DNA of 64,000 nt, from the NCBI GenBank assembly GCA_900545335.1, contig UQYP01000002.1, positions 1-64,000 on the forward strand, given 5' to 3'. The position numbers were made by a program, and so were the translations under genes. This DNA comes from an uncultured Sutterella sp. (lineage in GTDB: Bacteria > Pseudomonadota > Gammaproteobacteria > Burkholderiales > Burkholderiaceae_F). A model generated the notes under the pieces. That model worked only from the letters and a program-made list of their open reading frames with translations, ran no database searches and was not told the origin of the DNA. Each line of letters starts with the position of its first letter. The stretch's first letter is position 1. Positions 46,794 through 55,903 of this stretch are shown here, piece by piece.

Positions 46794-46829
46794 TATAATC
46801 CAAAAATATCTAGATAAAAATGGATTATA
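46794..46829. repeat. compound palindrome upstream of the second rib-locus DUF4143 gene
   Basis: TATAATCCA (46794-46802) is complementary to TGGATTATA (46821-46829), and TATCTAGATA (46807-46816) is itself a palindrome with the same centre (46811.5). It ends 9 nt before the start codon, so a protein bound here would block transcription or translation initiation. Confidence 0.7.
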
Positions 46830-46974
46830 AGACGAAAAAGTAGAGAAATTGTCTTTCTTCAGGCATTAATGATGTGACAAAGGATAGATGCAAAAAACGT
46901 CAGTGTTTCAGAGAGCTAAACACGGTACAATATACGAATTTATAAAAGGAAAAGATTTCTTTTGGAGAGACACA

Positions 46975-47454
46975 ATGTCCATGGACATTATTGAGAATTC
47001 TTTAGATGGGCGTGGATTGCGCATTGGTATCGTTCAGTCGCGTTTTAACGAGTATGCAGGCGAAGGTCTTTTAAAGGCGTGCCTGACTGAACTTGCCCGT
47101 TTAGGCGTGGTTGAAGAAGACATTACGCTTATGCGTGTGCCCGGTGCTCTTGAAATTCCCTTCGGTTTGCAGCAATTGGCTGCCACCGAAGAGTACGATG
47201 CTTTGATTGCAATCGGTGCAGTGATTCGCGGTGAAACGTACCATTTTGAGATCGTTTCCAACGAATCAGCCTCGGGCATCATGCAGGTGGGACTCGACTT
47301 TGATATCCCGATTGCCAATGCGGTGCTTACGACTGAAAATGATGAACAGACACAGGCCCGTTTGCAGCAAAAGGGTACCGATGCTGCCCAGGTTGCCGTT
47401 GAAATGGCCAATCTGCGCAAAGAGTTTGAATACGACATGGGTGACGGGGAGTAA
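46975..47454 (+). CDS. ribH: 6,7-dimethyl-8-ribityllumazine synthase
   Basis: 159 aa from [25 protein letters not shown], with [38 protein letters not shown] and the catalytic-histidine block. It forms the lumazine substrate of RibE. The ATG at 46975 has TTTGGAGAGA upstream; earlier in-frame starts are unlikely. A -10-like TACAAT at 46926-46931 may mark its own promoter. It starts the ribH-nusB-thiL-pgpA-cinA cluster with a 3-nt gap to nusB. Confidence 0.95.
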   Translation: MSMDIIENSLDGRGLRIGIVQSRFNEYAGEGLLKACLTELARLGVVEEDITLMRVPGALEIPFGLQQLAATEEYDALIAIGAVIRGETYHFEIVSNESASGIMQVGLDFDIPIANAVLTTENDEQTQARLQQKGTDAAQVAVEMANLRKEFEYDMGDGE

Positions 47455-47457
47455 CAA

Positions 47458-47958
47458 ATGACAGAAGTAAAACCCCATCGTCCGAGCCGCGGCGCTCGTT
47501 CACTTTCGCGTGAATTTGCCCTCTTGGGAGTCTACGAATGGTTGGTGAGCGGTGCAGATGCCGTGACGATTGAACGCACGCTTTTGAGCGTTTTAAGCGA
47601 TGACGGTGAACCTATTGCCGGAGCCGCTATCGATGCTGCTGATTTTGAGCGCTGCGATAAAAAGCACTTTTCAGAGTTGCTCGCCGGCGTCATTGAACAC
47701 GCTGAAGACTTACAGGCTATTTTCAGCAAGCACGTCGACCGTGACATTTCACGCTTATCCTTGGTGGAACGCTCGGTTTTGCTGCTCGGAACCTATGAAT
47801 TGAAGTTTCATGTTGAAATTCCGTACCGCGTTGTGATCAACGAAGCGGTTGAATTAGCCAAGCTCTTCGGCGGCTCGGACGGATTCCGCTACGTCAACGG
47901 CGTTCTTGATAAAGTGGCCGCTGATGTGCGTGCCATTGAGGTGGGTGCGAAAAAGTAA
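47458..47958 (+). CDS. nusB: transcription antitermination protein NusB
   Basis: A 166-aa all-helical NusB: RSLSREFALLGVYEWLVSG at the N-terminus, then LSLVERSVLLLGTYELKF...EIPYRVVINEAVELAKLFGGSDGFRYVNGVLDKVA. With NusE it binds boxA in rRNA leaders. Tightly spaced with ribH and thiL. Confidence 0.95.
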   Translation: MTEVKPHRPSRGARSLSREFALLGVYEWLVSGADAVTIERTLLSVLSDDGEPIAGAAIDAADFERCDKKHFSELLAGVIEHAEDLQAIFSKHVDRDISRLSLVERSVLLLGTYELKFHVEIPYRVVINEAVELAKLFGGSDGFRYVNGVLDKVAADVRAIEVGAKK

Positions 47959-47962
47959 TTGT

Positions 47963-48964
47963 ATGGGCCCATGCCTTAGCGAAACAGAGCTCATTTCTCG
48001 TTTCTTTCATTTCAACATCCCCGGTCAGTGGCCTTGCCAAGGGATCGGGGATGACTGTGCGATTCTTCAGGTGGGCGATGCCCGCCTTGCGATCACAACC
48101 GATACGGTTGCAGGCACTACGCATTTTCTTCCTAACGCCGATCCCTATGCCGTCGGGAAAAAATCCCTAGCTGTCAATTTGTCTGATCTGGCTGCTGCAG
48201 GGGCTGATCCGCGCTGCTTTTTCCTTTCATTGTCTCTGCCGCAGATGGATTTGACCTGGCTTGAGGCCTTTAGCCGCGGGTTATCTGAAATGGCTCAGAC
48301 CTTCCATTGCCCCCTGGTGGGCGGAGACACCACTAAAACCGCCCGAATCGGCAATAATCAGGCGCCTTTCAGTATTACGATTACTGCGATCGGCGAAGTG
48401 CAAAAGGGGCTTACCAGACAGGGAGCAAAGCCCGGCGATGATATTTGGGTGAGCGGTACTGTAGGAGACGCTTACTTAGCTTTGATGTTAAGAACCGGAC
48501 ATTGGACCGGTGTCTGTGATGAGCATTCTGCCAAAGCGATGGACACTCCCACGCCTCGAGTCGAACTCGGCTGCTTTTTAAGTCACCATGCAACGGCCTG
48601 CGCCGATATTTCTGACGGCTTTTTAAAGGATTTGGGCAATATTTTGACACGCTCTCAGGCGGGCGCTCGTGTTTACATAGATGATTTGGCTGTAAGCGCT
48701 GCTCTCGCAAAGCGCTCAGCCGAAGAAAGACGCAAAGCACAGTTAGCCGGAGGCGATGACTACGAGTTGGTTTGGACTGCGCCGGTTGCCTCAAGGAAAG
48801 CGATTGCAGATTTTGCGCAATCGCTGCAAAGTAAAGGGCGTGCACTGAAACTTACCCGAGTCGGGGAAGTGATTCCCGATGGATTAAAACTCATTGATAA
48901 AAACGGGAATGAAGTGAAAAATACTTATAAAGGATTTGATCATTTCGCAAGTGAAGATGTTTGA
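47963..48964 (+). CDS. thiL: thiamine-monophosphate kinase
   Basis: 333 aa from MGPCLSETELISRFF (ATG at 47963, 4 nt after nusB). It has GIGDDCAILQ, TTDTVAGTTHFLP, KSLAVNLSDLAAAGADPRCFFLSLSLP, VGGDTTKT and AGGDDYELVWTA, the AIR-synthase-like fold of ThiL. It makes thiamine diphosphate from the monophosphate. The gene ends inside the start of pgpA. Confidence 0.94.
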   Translation: MGPCLSETELISRFFHFNIPGQWPCQGIGDDCAILQVGDARLAITTDTVAGTTHFLPNADPYAVGKKSLAVNLSDLAAAGADPRCFFLSLSLPQMDLTWLEAFSRGLSEMAQTFHCPLVGGDTTKTARIGNNQAPFSITITAIGEVQKGLTRQGAKPGDDIWVSGTVGDAYLALMLRTGHWTGVCDEHSAKAMDTPTPRVELGCFLSHHATACADISDGFLKDLGNILTRSQAGARVYIDDLAVSAALAKRSAEERRKAQLAGGDDYELVWTAPVASRKAIADFAQSLQSKGRALKLTRVGEVIPDGLKLIDKNGNEVKNTYKGFDHFASEDV

Positions 48965-49475
48965 AAAATATAGCCAGAATAATCCCGTCAATAAAGTGCG
49001 AATGACTTGGTCTTTCGCCTTTAGTCACCCGGCTCATATCATCGCGAGCTTTTTCGGCAGCGGCGTGATTCGCCCTGCCCCCGGCACCTGGGGGACACTT
49101 GCCGGATGGATTGTTTTCGTATTGCTGCAGCCGTGGATCGCCTACAGTGCCTGGTTTTTTATTGTGGCCGTTACTTTCTTTGTAGGCGCCTGGGCTTGCC
49201 AGAAAACCGCTCAAGACTTAGGCGTTGAAGATCACGGCTCGGTTGTGATTGATGAAGTCTTTGCCATTTGGTTGGTGCTTGCTCTGATGCCGCCCTCTTT
49301 AGGCTGGCAGGCGGCGGCTTTTGTGGCTTTTCGCTTCTTTGATATCGTTAAATTGCCGCCGGCTGATTATTTTGATACCAAGATGAAAAACGGCTTTGGT
49401 GTCATGCTCGATGATGCCATTGCTGCGCTTTACGCTTGGATTGTTTTAGTGGCCGCACAGTGGCTGCTCTACTGA
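48957..49475 (+). CDS. pgpA: phosphatidylglycerophosphatase A
   Basis: About 172 aa from the ATG at 48957, overlapping the thiL stop by 8 nt. It has FFGSGVIRPAPGTWGTLAG near the N-terminus, VIDEVFAIWLVLALMPPS with the catalytic acidic residues and FDIVKLPPADYFDTKMKNGFGVMLDDAIAA at the C-terminus, with four membrane helices. It dephosphorylates phosphatidylglycerol phosphate. Confidence 0.94.
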   Translation: MFEKYSQNNPVNKVRMTWSFAFSHPAHIIASFFGSGVIRPAPGTWGTLAGWIVFVLLQPWIAYSAWFFIVAVTFFVGAWACQKTAQDLGVEDHGSVVIDEVFAIWLVLALMPPSLGWQAAAFVAFRFFDIVKLPPADYFDTKMKNGFGVMLDDAIAALYAWIVLVAAQWLLY

Positions 49476-49476
49476 T

Positions 49477-49968
49477 ATGGAACTTTTTGCAGATCTTTCT
49501 GAAAAATTGGGGCTTTGTGCATTAAAACACAAAGCGGTGATTACAACGGCAGAGTCCTGTACCGCAGGCGGCATTGCCTGTTCGATTACTCAGACTGCGG
49601 GCTCAAGCGAATGGTTTGACCGAGGCTTTGTGACCTATTCCAATGAATCTAAAAAAGATTTGTTGGATGTAGCCGATGAAACACTGAAAAGCCATGGTGC
49701 AGTGAGTGCAGAAACCGCTTCCGAAATGGTGCAGGGGGCCCTGGCTCATTCTGAAGCAAACATCGCAGTGGCTGTCACCGGCATTGCGGGACCGGGCGGC
49801 GCTGTACCCGGAAAGCCTGTGGGAACCGTTTATCTCGCCTGGTGCAAAAAGGGCGAAATGCCCCAAGTCGAAAGACATCAATTTGCGGGTGACCGCAATG
49901 CCGTGCGGGAAGCGACGATTCGTACAGCTCTTGAAGGTTTGGTTCAATTAATTGAGAAGACAGCTTAA
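49477..49968 (+). CDS. CinA C-terminal family protein (NMN amidohydrolase type)
   Basis: A 163-aa single-domain CinA-C/PncC protein: TTAESCTAGGIACSITQTAGSSEWFDRGFVTYSNESKKDLL and VAVTGIAGPGGAVPGKPVGTVYLAW. It likely deamidates nicotinamide mononucleotide for NAD recycling. Starts 1 nt after pgpA; last gene of the cluster. Confidence 0.92.
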   Translation: MELFADLSEKLGLCALKHKAVITTAESCTAGGIACSITQTAGSSEWFDRGFVTYSNESKKDLLDVADETLKSHGAVSAETASEMVQGALAHSEANIAVAVTGIAGPGGAVPGKPVGTVYLAWCKKGEMPQVERHQFAGDRNAVREATIRTALEGLVQLIEKTA

Positions 49969-49989
49969 GAAATAACGGTTGGAAAGAAA

Positions 49990-51318
49990 ATGGATAACTG
50001 GTTTAACGTACTTTGTCTTTTAGCACTGATTTTATTAAACGGCGTTTTTGCCATGAGCGAAATTGCGCTGGTCACGAGCAGAAAAGCGCGCCTGCAGATC
50101 AAAATTGATGACGGCAATTCCGGTGCCAAGGTAGCTTTGAAACTCAATGAGGAGCCCACTCGGGCACTTTCGGCCATTCAGGTCGGCATCACCTCTATCG
50201 GTATTTTGTCAGGTATTGTGGGTGAGGCCGCACTCGCTACACCGGTTGCTGCTTGGCTCAATGACGAGTTCGGAGTCGAAATCAATACAGCCCGTGCTGT
50301 GGGCTTAATTTTGGTGGTTGTCCTCGTTACCTATTTTTCCATTGTTTTAGGCGAACTGGTCCCGAAACGCTTGGGACAAATGAATCCGGAAGGTGTGGCT
50401 TGCCGCATTGCGCCGCCGATTAATTTCTTAGCCGTTTTAATGGCCCCCTTTGTCAAACTCTTATCGGTTTCAACCGACTTACTGTTAAAACTCACCGGTA
50501 AGCAAAATGTTGAAGAAAATGCTGTAACAGAAGAAGAAATTCACCAGATGGTGGTTGAAGGCAGTGAAGCGGGGACGATTGAAGAGCAAGAGCGTGACAT
50601 GGTTCGTAACGTTTTCCGTCTGGATGATCGCACCATCGGCACACTCATGACGCCGCGCAACGAAGTCGAGTGGATTGATATGCAAGACGGTGCCCAAGAC
50701 AATATCAAAAAGCTCTTAACCTCGAAGCACTCTCGATTGCCTGTCTGTGACGGATCGCTCGATGATGTTAAGGGTCTGTGTTCAACTCGATACTTGCTGC
50801 AGCAGATTGTTGATACGGGCAAAGTTGATTTCACCGCACATATGATTCCTATCGTTTACGTGCCGGAGTCACTCACGGGGCTTGAACTTTTGGATAACTT
50901 TAAGAAAAACGATGTGCCTTTGGCTGTGGTTGTGGATGAGTACGGTTCGGTGCAGGGGATTGTAAGTCCGAGAGACGTGCTGGAAGCCATCGTCGGGGAA
51001 TTTAAAAATGTTCCCGGAGAAGAAGACTGGGCCGTTAAGCGTGAAGACGGCTCGCTTTTGGTTGACGGTATGATGCCTGTGCCGGAACTCAAAGACCAAC
51101 TTAATTTAAAGGCACTGCCCAATGAAGCCGACGGGCGCTATAACACCTTAGCCGGCATGATCATTTGGATGACGGGACATTTACCGCGAACCGGCGACGT
51201 GGTGACGTGGGACAACTGGCGCTTTGAGGTCGTGGACATGGATGGACGCCGAATTGACAAGGTGCTTGTTTCATCGATCGAGGAAAATGACAAAGCGACG
51301 GAAAATCCTGAGCTTTAG
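49990..51318 (+). CDS. hemolysin/CorC-family transporter-associated protein (DUF21-CBS-CorC_HlyC)
   Basis: 442 aa. A DUF21/CNNM membrane domain (about 1-180) has three to four helices and NGVFAMSEIALVTSRKARL. A pair of CBS domains (about 210-330) contains RTIGTLMTPRNEVEWIDM and VDEYGSVQGIVSPRDVLEAIVGE. The C-terminal CorC_HlyC domain (about 350-430) ends RRIDKVLV. The family is linked to Mg/Co export or membrane stress; no direct hemolytic role is implied. It follows cinA after 21 nt and may belong to the same transcript. Confidence 0.88.
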   Translation: MDNWFNVLCLLALILLNGVFAMSEIALVTSRKARLQIKIDDGNSGAKVALKLNEEPTRALSAIQVGITSIGILSGIVGEAALATPVAAWLNDEFGVEINTARAVGLILVVVLVTYFSIVLGELVPKRLGQMNPEGVACRIAPPINFLAVLMAPFVKLLSVSTDLLLKLTGKQNVEENAVTEEEIHQMVVEGSEAGTIEEQERDMVRNVFRLDDRTIGTLMTPRNEVEWIDMQDGAQDNIKKLLTSKHSRLPVCDGSLDDVKGLCSTRYLLQQIVDTGKVDFTAHMIPIVYVPESLTGLELLDNFKKNDVPLAVVVDEYGSVQGIVSPRDVLEAIVGEFKNVPGEEDWAVKREDGSLLVDGMMPVPELKDQLNLKALPNEADGRYNTLAGMIIWMTGHLPRTGDVVTWDNWRFEVVDMDGRRIDKVLVSSIEENDKATENPEL

Positions 51319-51350
51319 TGGATTTAATTAAAACCTAGGAGGTACCGAGG

Positions 51351-52559
51351 ATGCAAATTCAAATTCATAGAAAAAAAGCCGAAATGTTTTCGCTTCCAGA
51401 AAAGACGCTTCAGAGCGAATTCGAATTTGAATTGGATTTCCATCATTCCATGGGTTATCTCTTTTGGTGGACTTTTTATCCAGAAAAACTCGGGAAAACT
51501 ATTTGGGTAGTTGCTGAAAATGATTTCACCGATTCGAGAATTATTTTTCCGGTCAGAGACGAAAAGCTTAGGATTTTTAATGATTTTTCTAAAGCGATGC
51601 AAGTTCTTTTAACTCAGCTGACCAAATTAACACCGGAGGCTTTGTCAGACTACTTAGATCAGATAAAAACTGCAGGACCTATGATTATTCCGTGGCGCTC
51701 TCCGATGACTTCTGCTGCTTGGAAACAGAAGTATAAGAGCTTGATTTCTACTGTGGTTAAGCAAAATTATGATGAGCAAAGAGAACTGATAGAAATTAAT
51801 CAGGCTTTAAATGAAAAAGGAGAATCGAACTTAATTGCGTATATGACGGAATTACGCTTTTTCTATTCGATTTATCACGATGGGTTGCATGGAAAATTTC
51901 AGAGAGTTAAGTTGGATGTAACGCTTCACGTTAATAAAGAAAAAATTAAACGGGAAATTGAGGTACCGGCATCTTTTACGTTTGAAGAGCTGCATGACGT
52001 TATTCAGGAAGTTTTTAATTGGGATAATGCTCACTTACATGAATTTATCGTGCCTCGAAATCCCCGCAATTTGACCAAACGCCATACTGAAGCGATTTGT
52101 CAGATTAAAATGCGCTCCTTTGATGATGATTTCATTGACGTGTCCGATGATGAAGAACCCATGATTGAGGATACGGTTCTCCTATCCCAAATGTTTAGTG
52201 TTTTTCCCGGAATTCAATACATATATGATTTCGGTGACGGTTGGTTTCATACTATCAAATTCAAAAAAGTATTCTTTTCAACAAAGGATTATCCTGAGCT
52301 GCTCTCAGCAAGTGGTCTAAGACCACCTGAAGATATCGGCGGGGAAACGGGCTATGAAATCTTTCAGCAAGCGATAAAGGCTCTTGAGAGCGGGAAATAC
52401 GACGAATCTTATTTCGATAATTGGGGCTATGGTTCTGAAGAAGATTTTGCCAGTTGGGTAGAACACTGGAAGGCACTTGATCGCCCGATTGCCTTGGTGA
52501 ATAAGAAGTTAAGAAAACTGCATGCTACACCGCCCTGGAAATTGGAACAATTGGGTTAA
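51351..52559 (+). CDS. plasmid pRiA4b ORF-3 family protein with unrecognised N-terminal domain
   Basis: 402 aa. The C-terminal half (about 180-390) carries the pRiA4b ORF-3-like domain: FEELHDVIQEVFNWDNAHLHEFIV, then YIYDFGDGWFHTIKFKKV and the ending GYEIFQQAIKAL...NWGYGSEEDFASWV. The N-terminal ~175 residues (with the HSMGYLFWWTFYPEKLG block and a following mixed region) are not recognised. It has a very strong ribosome binding site (TAGGAGGT). The coding sequence looks more A+T-rich than its neighbours, hinting at acquisition. Biochemical function is unknown. Confidence 0.8.
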   Translation: MQIQIHRKKAEMFSLPEKTLQSEFEFELDFHHSMGYLFWWTFYPEKLGKTIWVVAENDFTDSRIIFPVRDEKLRIFNDFSKAMQVLLTQLTKLTPEALSDYLDQIKTAGPMIIPWRSPMTSAAWKQKYKSLISTVVKQNYDEQRELIEINQALNEKGESNLIAYMTELRFFYSIYHDGLHGKFQRVKLDVTLHVNKEKIKREIEVPASFTFEELHDVIQEVFNWDNAHLHEFIVPRNPRNLTKRHTEAICQIKMRSFDDDFIDVSDDEEPMIEDTVLLSQMFSVFPGIQYIYDFGDGWFHTIKFKKVFFSTKDYPELLSASGLRPPEDIGGETGYEIFQQAIKALESGKYDESYFDNWGYGSEEDFASWVEHWKALDRPIALVNKKLRKLHATPPWKLEQLG

Positions 52560-52601
52560 GACAGAGAGCAGGTCAGATGACCTGCCTTATCGAAAGTTAT
52601 T

Positions 52602-53002
52602 TTAGGCAAGCTTTCCGTATTCTTCATCGCTTACCGGTTCACACCATTCGTTTTTAGCGCCTTCAGCAGGAACTTCAATGGCAATGTGGGCAAACCAGCT
52701 GTCGCGTGCAGCACCGTGCCAGTGTTTGACTTCAGGCGGAATATTGACGACGTCGCCCGGGTGCAATTCACGAGCTTCTTTTCCCCATTCCTGATAGTAA
52801 CCGCGGCCGGCGTGACCAACAGAATTTGTCCGCCCTTGTGATGGATGTGCCAGTTATTGCGGCAGGCAGGCTCAAACGTGACGTTGGCTGTGACTACACC
52901 TGTTGTGGTGAGCATGTTGAGGTAGCTCTGACCGACAAAGTATTGGGCGTAGGCTTCATTTTTACCGCCTCTTGCAAAGGGGCCGAATTTTTCTTCACTC
53001 AT
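52602..53002 (-). pseudogene. cupin-domain protein, one-base frameshift
   Basis: The reading frame starts MSEEKFGPFARGGKNEAYAQYF and contains the metal-binding WHIHHKGGQILLVT, then leaves the expected frame near 52814. From there the other frame continues naturally as AGRGYYQEWGKEARELHPGDVV with the second cupin box VKHWHGAARDSWF, ending at TAA 52602-52604. One base appears to be missing after the codon GTC-AC. The family is a small mononuclear cupin (carboxymuconolactone decarboxylase/hydroxynitrile lyase-like). A true mutation and a sequencing error cannot be told apart here. Confidence 0.85.
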
Positions 53003-53113
53003 GATCTTTCTCCTTCATGATTCTTATGCCGAAAGCTTAGTGCAGATTTAGACTCCAATCTGCCTCAAGAGAAGCGGATTTTTGCTTAATCAGCTTGATT
53101 TTGAGTAAAGAAA

Positions 53114-53136
53114 AGTCCTGAGCCAAAGTCAGGACT
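53114..53136. repeat. inverted repeat in the cupin-LysR intergenic region
   Basis: AGTCCTGA / TCAGGACT 8-bp perfect inverted repeat with a 7-nt gap, followed by GGACTCC / GGAGT. The 253-bp divergent gap probably holds the LysR operator(s); which repeat is bound cannot be read. Confidence 0.45.
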
Positions 53137-53255
53137 GAATAGGACTCCGAGGGGGCAGGAGTTGGATCTTCACCAATGAAGTTTGAAAAAAGTATAGAAA
53201 ATTCTATTATTCAATACAATGAAATTTATTTGATTAGTTAATTCAAAAATTTTGA

Positions 53256-54125
53256 ATGATAGAAGTTGATGATTTCCAAACTGTTTTGGCTGTGATTGAG
53301 ACGGGCGGCATTAATAAAGCCTCGGAGGTGCTCCATCGTGTGCCGTCAGCCATCAGTATGCGGATTCAAAGTCTTGAGAGCCGACTGGGGGTACAGCTTT
53401 TCGTTAAAAACGGAAAGCATATCTATCCGACCTCGTCAGCGCTGCAGTTGGCTCAGGATGCGCGTCAAATTCTTGCTTTAATCCGCAAGGCAGAGGGCAA
53501 AGTGAAAAAGCAGGAGCCGGGCGGACTTTTGCGTTTAGGCGCAACAGACAGTTTGGCAGGCACGCGGCTCACAGAATCCATATCTAAGTTAATCAAGCGT
53601 TATCCCAATATCGATCTTGAATTGAAGGTCTCTTCAAGCGATGAGATCAGTGAAGCGATTTTGCAAAGAAAATTGGATGCCGGATTGATGGTGAGGCACG
53701 GGCGAGATGACCGTTTCTTTAAAGTGCCGCTTTTTAAAGAAAAAGTGAGCATTATTGCTGAAAAAACGCATTCTCCTATTTTGAGTCCGTCAGACGTTTT
53801 GGATCAAACCATTTTTGCTTTCCATGTGACGGGTTCCTATCATGATCGCTGTCTGGAATGGTTTAGCCGTCATGGGGTTGCACCGAAGCGGGTCATTGAA
53901 CTGCCTTCTTATTCGGCCATTATTGGGTCAGTAGCTGCGGGGCTTGGGATTGCAGTCGTACCTTTGCATTGGCTTGAGCACTTCAATTGTCTCAGTATGG
54001 TTTCAGTGCACGAGCTGCCTCAATCGCTTTCATCCCTTCAGGTGGAGTACGTTTACCTCAGGCATAACGATTCCGCTAATTTGCGGGCCCTGGAGTCGGT
54101 TTTGGTCGAATCGGCGATGGTCTGA
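53256..54125 (+). CDS. LysR-family transcriptional regulator
   Basis: 289 aa. The N-terminal helix-turn-helix is FQTVLAVIETGGINKASEVLHRVPSAISMRIQSLESRLGVQLFVKNGK (about 6-54). The effector-binding domain is about 90-285, with GLGIAVVPLHWLEH. It is divergent from the broken cupin gene, the typical LysR-target layout, so the cupin gene is its likely target. No clear Shine-Dalgarno site before the ATG at 53256. Confidence 0.88.
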   Translation: MIEVDDFQTVLAVIETGGINKASEVLHRVPSAISMRIQSLESRLGVQLFVKNGKHIYPTSSALQLAQDARQILALIRKAEGKVKKQEPGGLLRLGATDSLAGTRLTESISKLIKRYPNIDLELKVSSSDEISEAILQRKLDAGLMVRHGRDDRFFKVPLFKEKVSIIAEKTHSPILSPSDVLDQTIFAFHVTGSYHDRCLEWFSRHGVAPKRVIELPSYSAIIGSVAAGLGIAVVPLHWLEHFNCLSMVSVHELPQSLSSLQVEYVYLRHNDSANLRALESVLVESAMV

Positions 54126-54133
54126 CAAAAAAA

Positions 54134-54162
54134 GAGCCTGAAAGCAAAATGCGATCAGGCTC
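54134..54162 (-). terminator. bidirectional terminator between LysR gene and pyrF
   Basis: GAGCCTGA / TCAGGCTC hairpin. The minus strand continues CTTTTTTT, serving pyrF. Confidence 0.8.
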
Positions 54163-54179
54163 ATCGAAAGCAGGGCTCT

Positions 54180-54995
54180 TTAAGCTCGTGCTTGGTTAAT
54201 CTTATCTCGCGTTTCCTTGGCAAAGCGGGCAGCCGCTTCCTTAAAGTCTTCACCGCTTGAAGCATAAAGAATGGCACGGCTCGAATTAATCATCATGCCG
54301 TTTTTTTCACCGGTAATACCGGCAGTCACACAGGCATGAATGTCACCGCCCTGAGCGCCGACGCCGGGCACCAAAAGCGGCATGTCGCCCACAATAGCAC
54401 GAACAGCAGCGATTTCATTGGGATAGGTGGCGCCCACGACCAGACCCAGCTGTCCGTTAAGATTCCAGGGACCGGAGGCAAGTTGCGCGACATGCTGATA
54501 GATGGGTTTGCCGTTAACCTCAAGCATCTGGATATCGTTGCCGCCGGGGTTGGAGGTGCGGCAAAGTAAAATTGCGCCCTTGTCTTCATATTCAAGATAG
54601 GGCTGTACAGAGTCAAAGCCCATGTAGGGGGAAAGCGTCACTGCATCGGCTCCATAGCGCTCAAAGGCTTCTTTTGCGTAATGTTTGGCTGTTGAGCCGA
54701 TATCACCGCGCTTGGAATCCAACACAACCGGAATACTCGGATAGTGTTCGTGAATGTAGGCAATAATGGCTTTTAATTCAGCTTCGGCTCCGCAGGAGGC
54801 AAAATAAGCAATCTGCGGCTTAAAAGCACAGGCATATTGGGCTGTGGCATCAACAATAGCCGTACAGAATTCGTAATAAGCGTCTTTTTTCTCTTTGAGA
54901 GCGGCAGGAAAACGATTGATATCAGGATCGAGTCCCACACAAAGTAAAGATTGACTTTCAGACCAACGGTTTTTGAGTTTTTCAATAAATGTCAT
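54180..54995 (-). CDS. pyrF: orotidine-5'-phosphate decarboxylase (type 2)
   Basis: 271 aa from [30 protein letters not shown], with [41 protein letters not shown] (catalytic Asp-Lys-Asp region) and [12 protein letters not shown]. It catalyses the last step of UMP synthesis. The ATG at 54995 has TTTGGAG upstream; a longer in-frame start (55037) lacks one. Confidence 0.95.
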   Translation of the reverse strand: MTFIEKLKNRWSESQSLLCVGLDPDINRFPAALKEKKDAYYEFCTAIVDATAQYACAFKPQIAYFASCGAEAELKAIIAYIHEHYPSIPVVLDSKRGDIGSTAKHYAKEAFERYGADAVTLSPYMGFDSVQPYLEYEDKGAILLCRTSNPGGNDIQMLEVNGKPIYQHVAQLASGPWNLNGQLGLVVGATYPNEIAAVRAIVGDMPLLVPGVGAQGGDIHACVTAGITGEKNGMMINSSRAILYASSGEDFKEAAARFAKETRDKINQARA

Positions 54996-55106
54996 AGCAG
55001 GCTCCAAATGTATTGCAATGATTGTACTTGAGCGCATCAGACTTGCCTACTTACATCATTTTTTTGCCTATAGAAAAAAAGTATTGGGAAAAAAGAAAAT
55101 AAGTAT

Positions 55107-55136
55107 TTGACGCTTAGGCAAAAGGCTTTTTATACT
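55107..55136 (+). promoter_or_regulatory. promoter of the amino acid ABC importer operon
   Basis: TTGACG (-35, 55107-55112), 18-nt spacer, TATACT (-10, 55131-55136), about 85 nt before the first start codon. Confidence 0.65.
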
Positions 55137-55221
55137 CAAAACGCTTCAAATTAATCGGTGAAATTTCTGCCCCGATGGCTTCTTCCTATCAGTTATTTTC
55201 AGTTCATATTGAGGACAATTT

Positions 55222-55887
55222 GTGAACGCGGCTTTGGACCTTTTCCTGGATTCATTTTGGGATATTTTGTTGCCGGGTCTGTTGGTAACCATCCCTTTGA
55301 CAGCGATTTCTTTTACCTTTGCGCTCGTGATCGCTGTGATTGTGGCACTGATTCAATTTGCCAATGTCCCCGTATTGACTCAGGTAGCACGGTTTTACAT
55401 TTGGATTATTCGGGGAACGCCGCTTTTAGTTCAGTTATTTATCGTTTTTTACGGCTTGCCTCATGTGGGCATTCTGATAGATCCTTTTGTGGCTGCGGTT
55501 GTTGTCTTTTCGATTAACGAAGGAGCCTATTGCTCGGAAACGATGCGCGCAGCTTTGGAATCGGTGCCTAAAGGACAGTTGGAAGCCGGTCTTTGCGCGG
55601 GGATGAGCTGGACTCAAACCATTCGCCGTATTGTTTTACCTCAGGCCTTCAGGACCGCCTTCCCCACTTTAGGGAATTCTTTGATCTCCATGATCAAAGA
55701 TACGTCGCTAGCTGCCAACATTACGGTCACTGAAATGTTTATGACCACGCAGCGCATTGTGGCGAGAACCTATGAACCGCTTTTACTCTACGTGGAAGTG
55801 GGTTTGATTTATCTTATTTTCTGCACGGTGCTCACGAAACTTCAGACCGCAGGCGAAAAGCGTCTTGAGCGCTACGGGAAACGCTAA
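55222..55887 (+). CDS. polar amino acid ABC transporter permease
   Basis: 221 aa starting at GTG with TTGAGGAC upstream. HEQRO-type permease (HisM/GlnP/TcyL): RFYIWIIRGTPLLVQLFIVFYGLP and the EAA loop ALESVPKGQLEAGLCAGMSWTQTIRRIVLPQAFR, with about five membrane helices. First gene of a permease-ATPase-binding protein operon. The closest family picture is the cystine/polar amino acid importers; the substrate is not certain. Confidence 0.9.
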   Translation: MNAALDLFLDSFWDILLPGLLVTIPLTAISFTFALVIAVIVALIQFANVPVLTQVARFYIWIIRGTPLLVQLFIVFYGLPHVGILIDPFVAAVVVFSINEGAYCSETMRAALESVPKGQLEAGLCAGMSWTQTIRRIVLPQAFRTAFPTLGNSLISMIKDTSLAANITVTEMFMTTQRIVARTYEPLLLYVEVGLIYLIFCTVLTKLQTAGEKRLERYGKR

Positions 55888-55903
55888 ATTTTCAGGGGTA
55901 ATC

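Noticed and set aside
46800..46974. FMN riboswitch before ribH or before ribD.
   Set aside because: No conserved FMN aptamer sequence blocks are visible in either leader.
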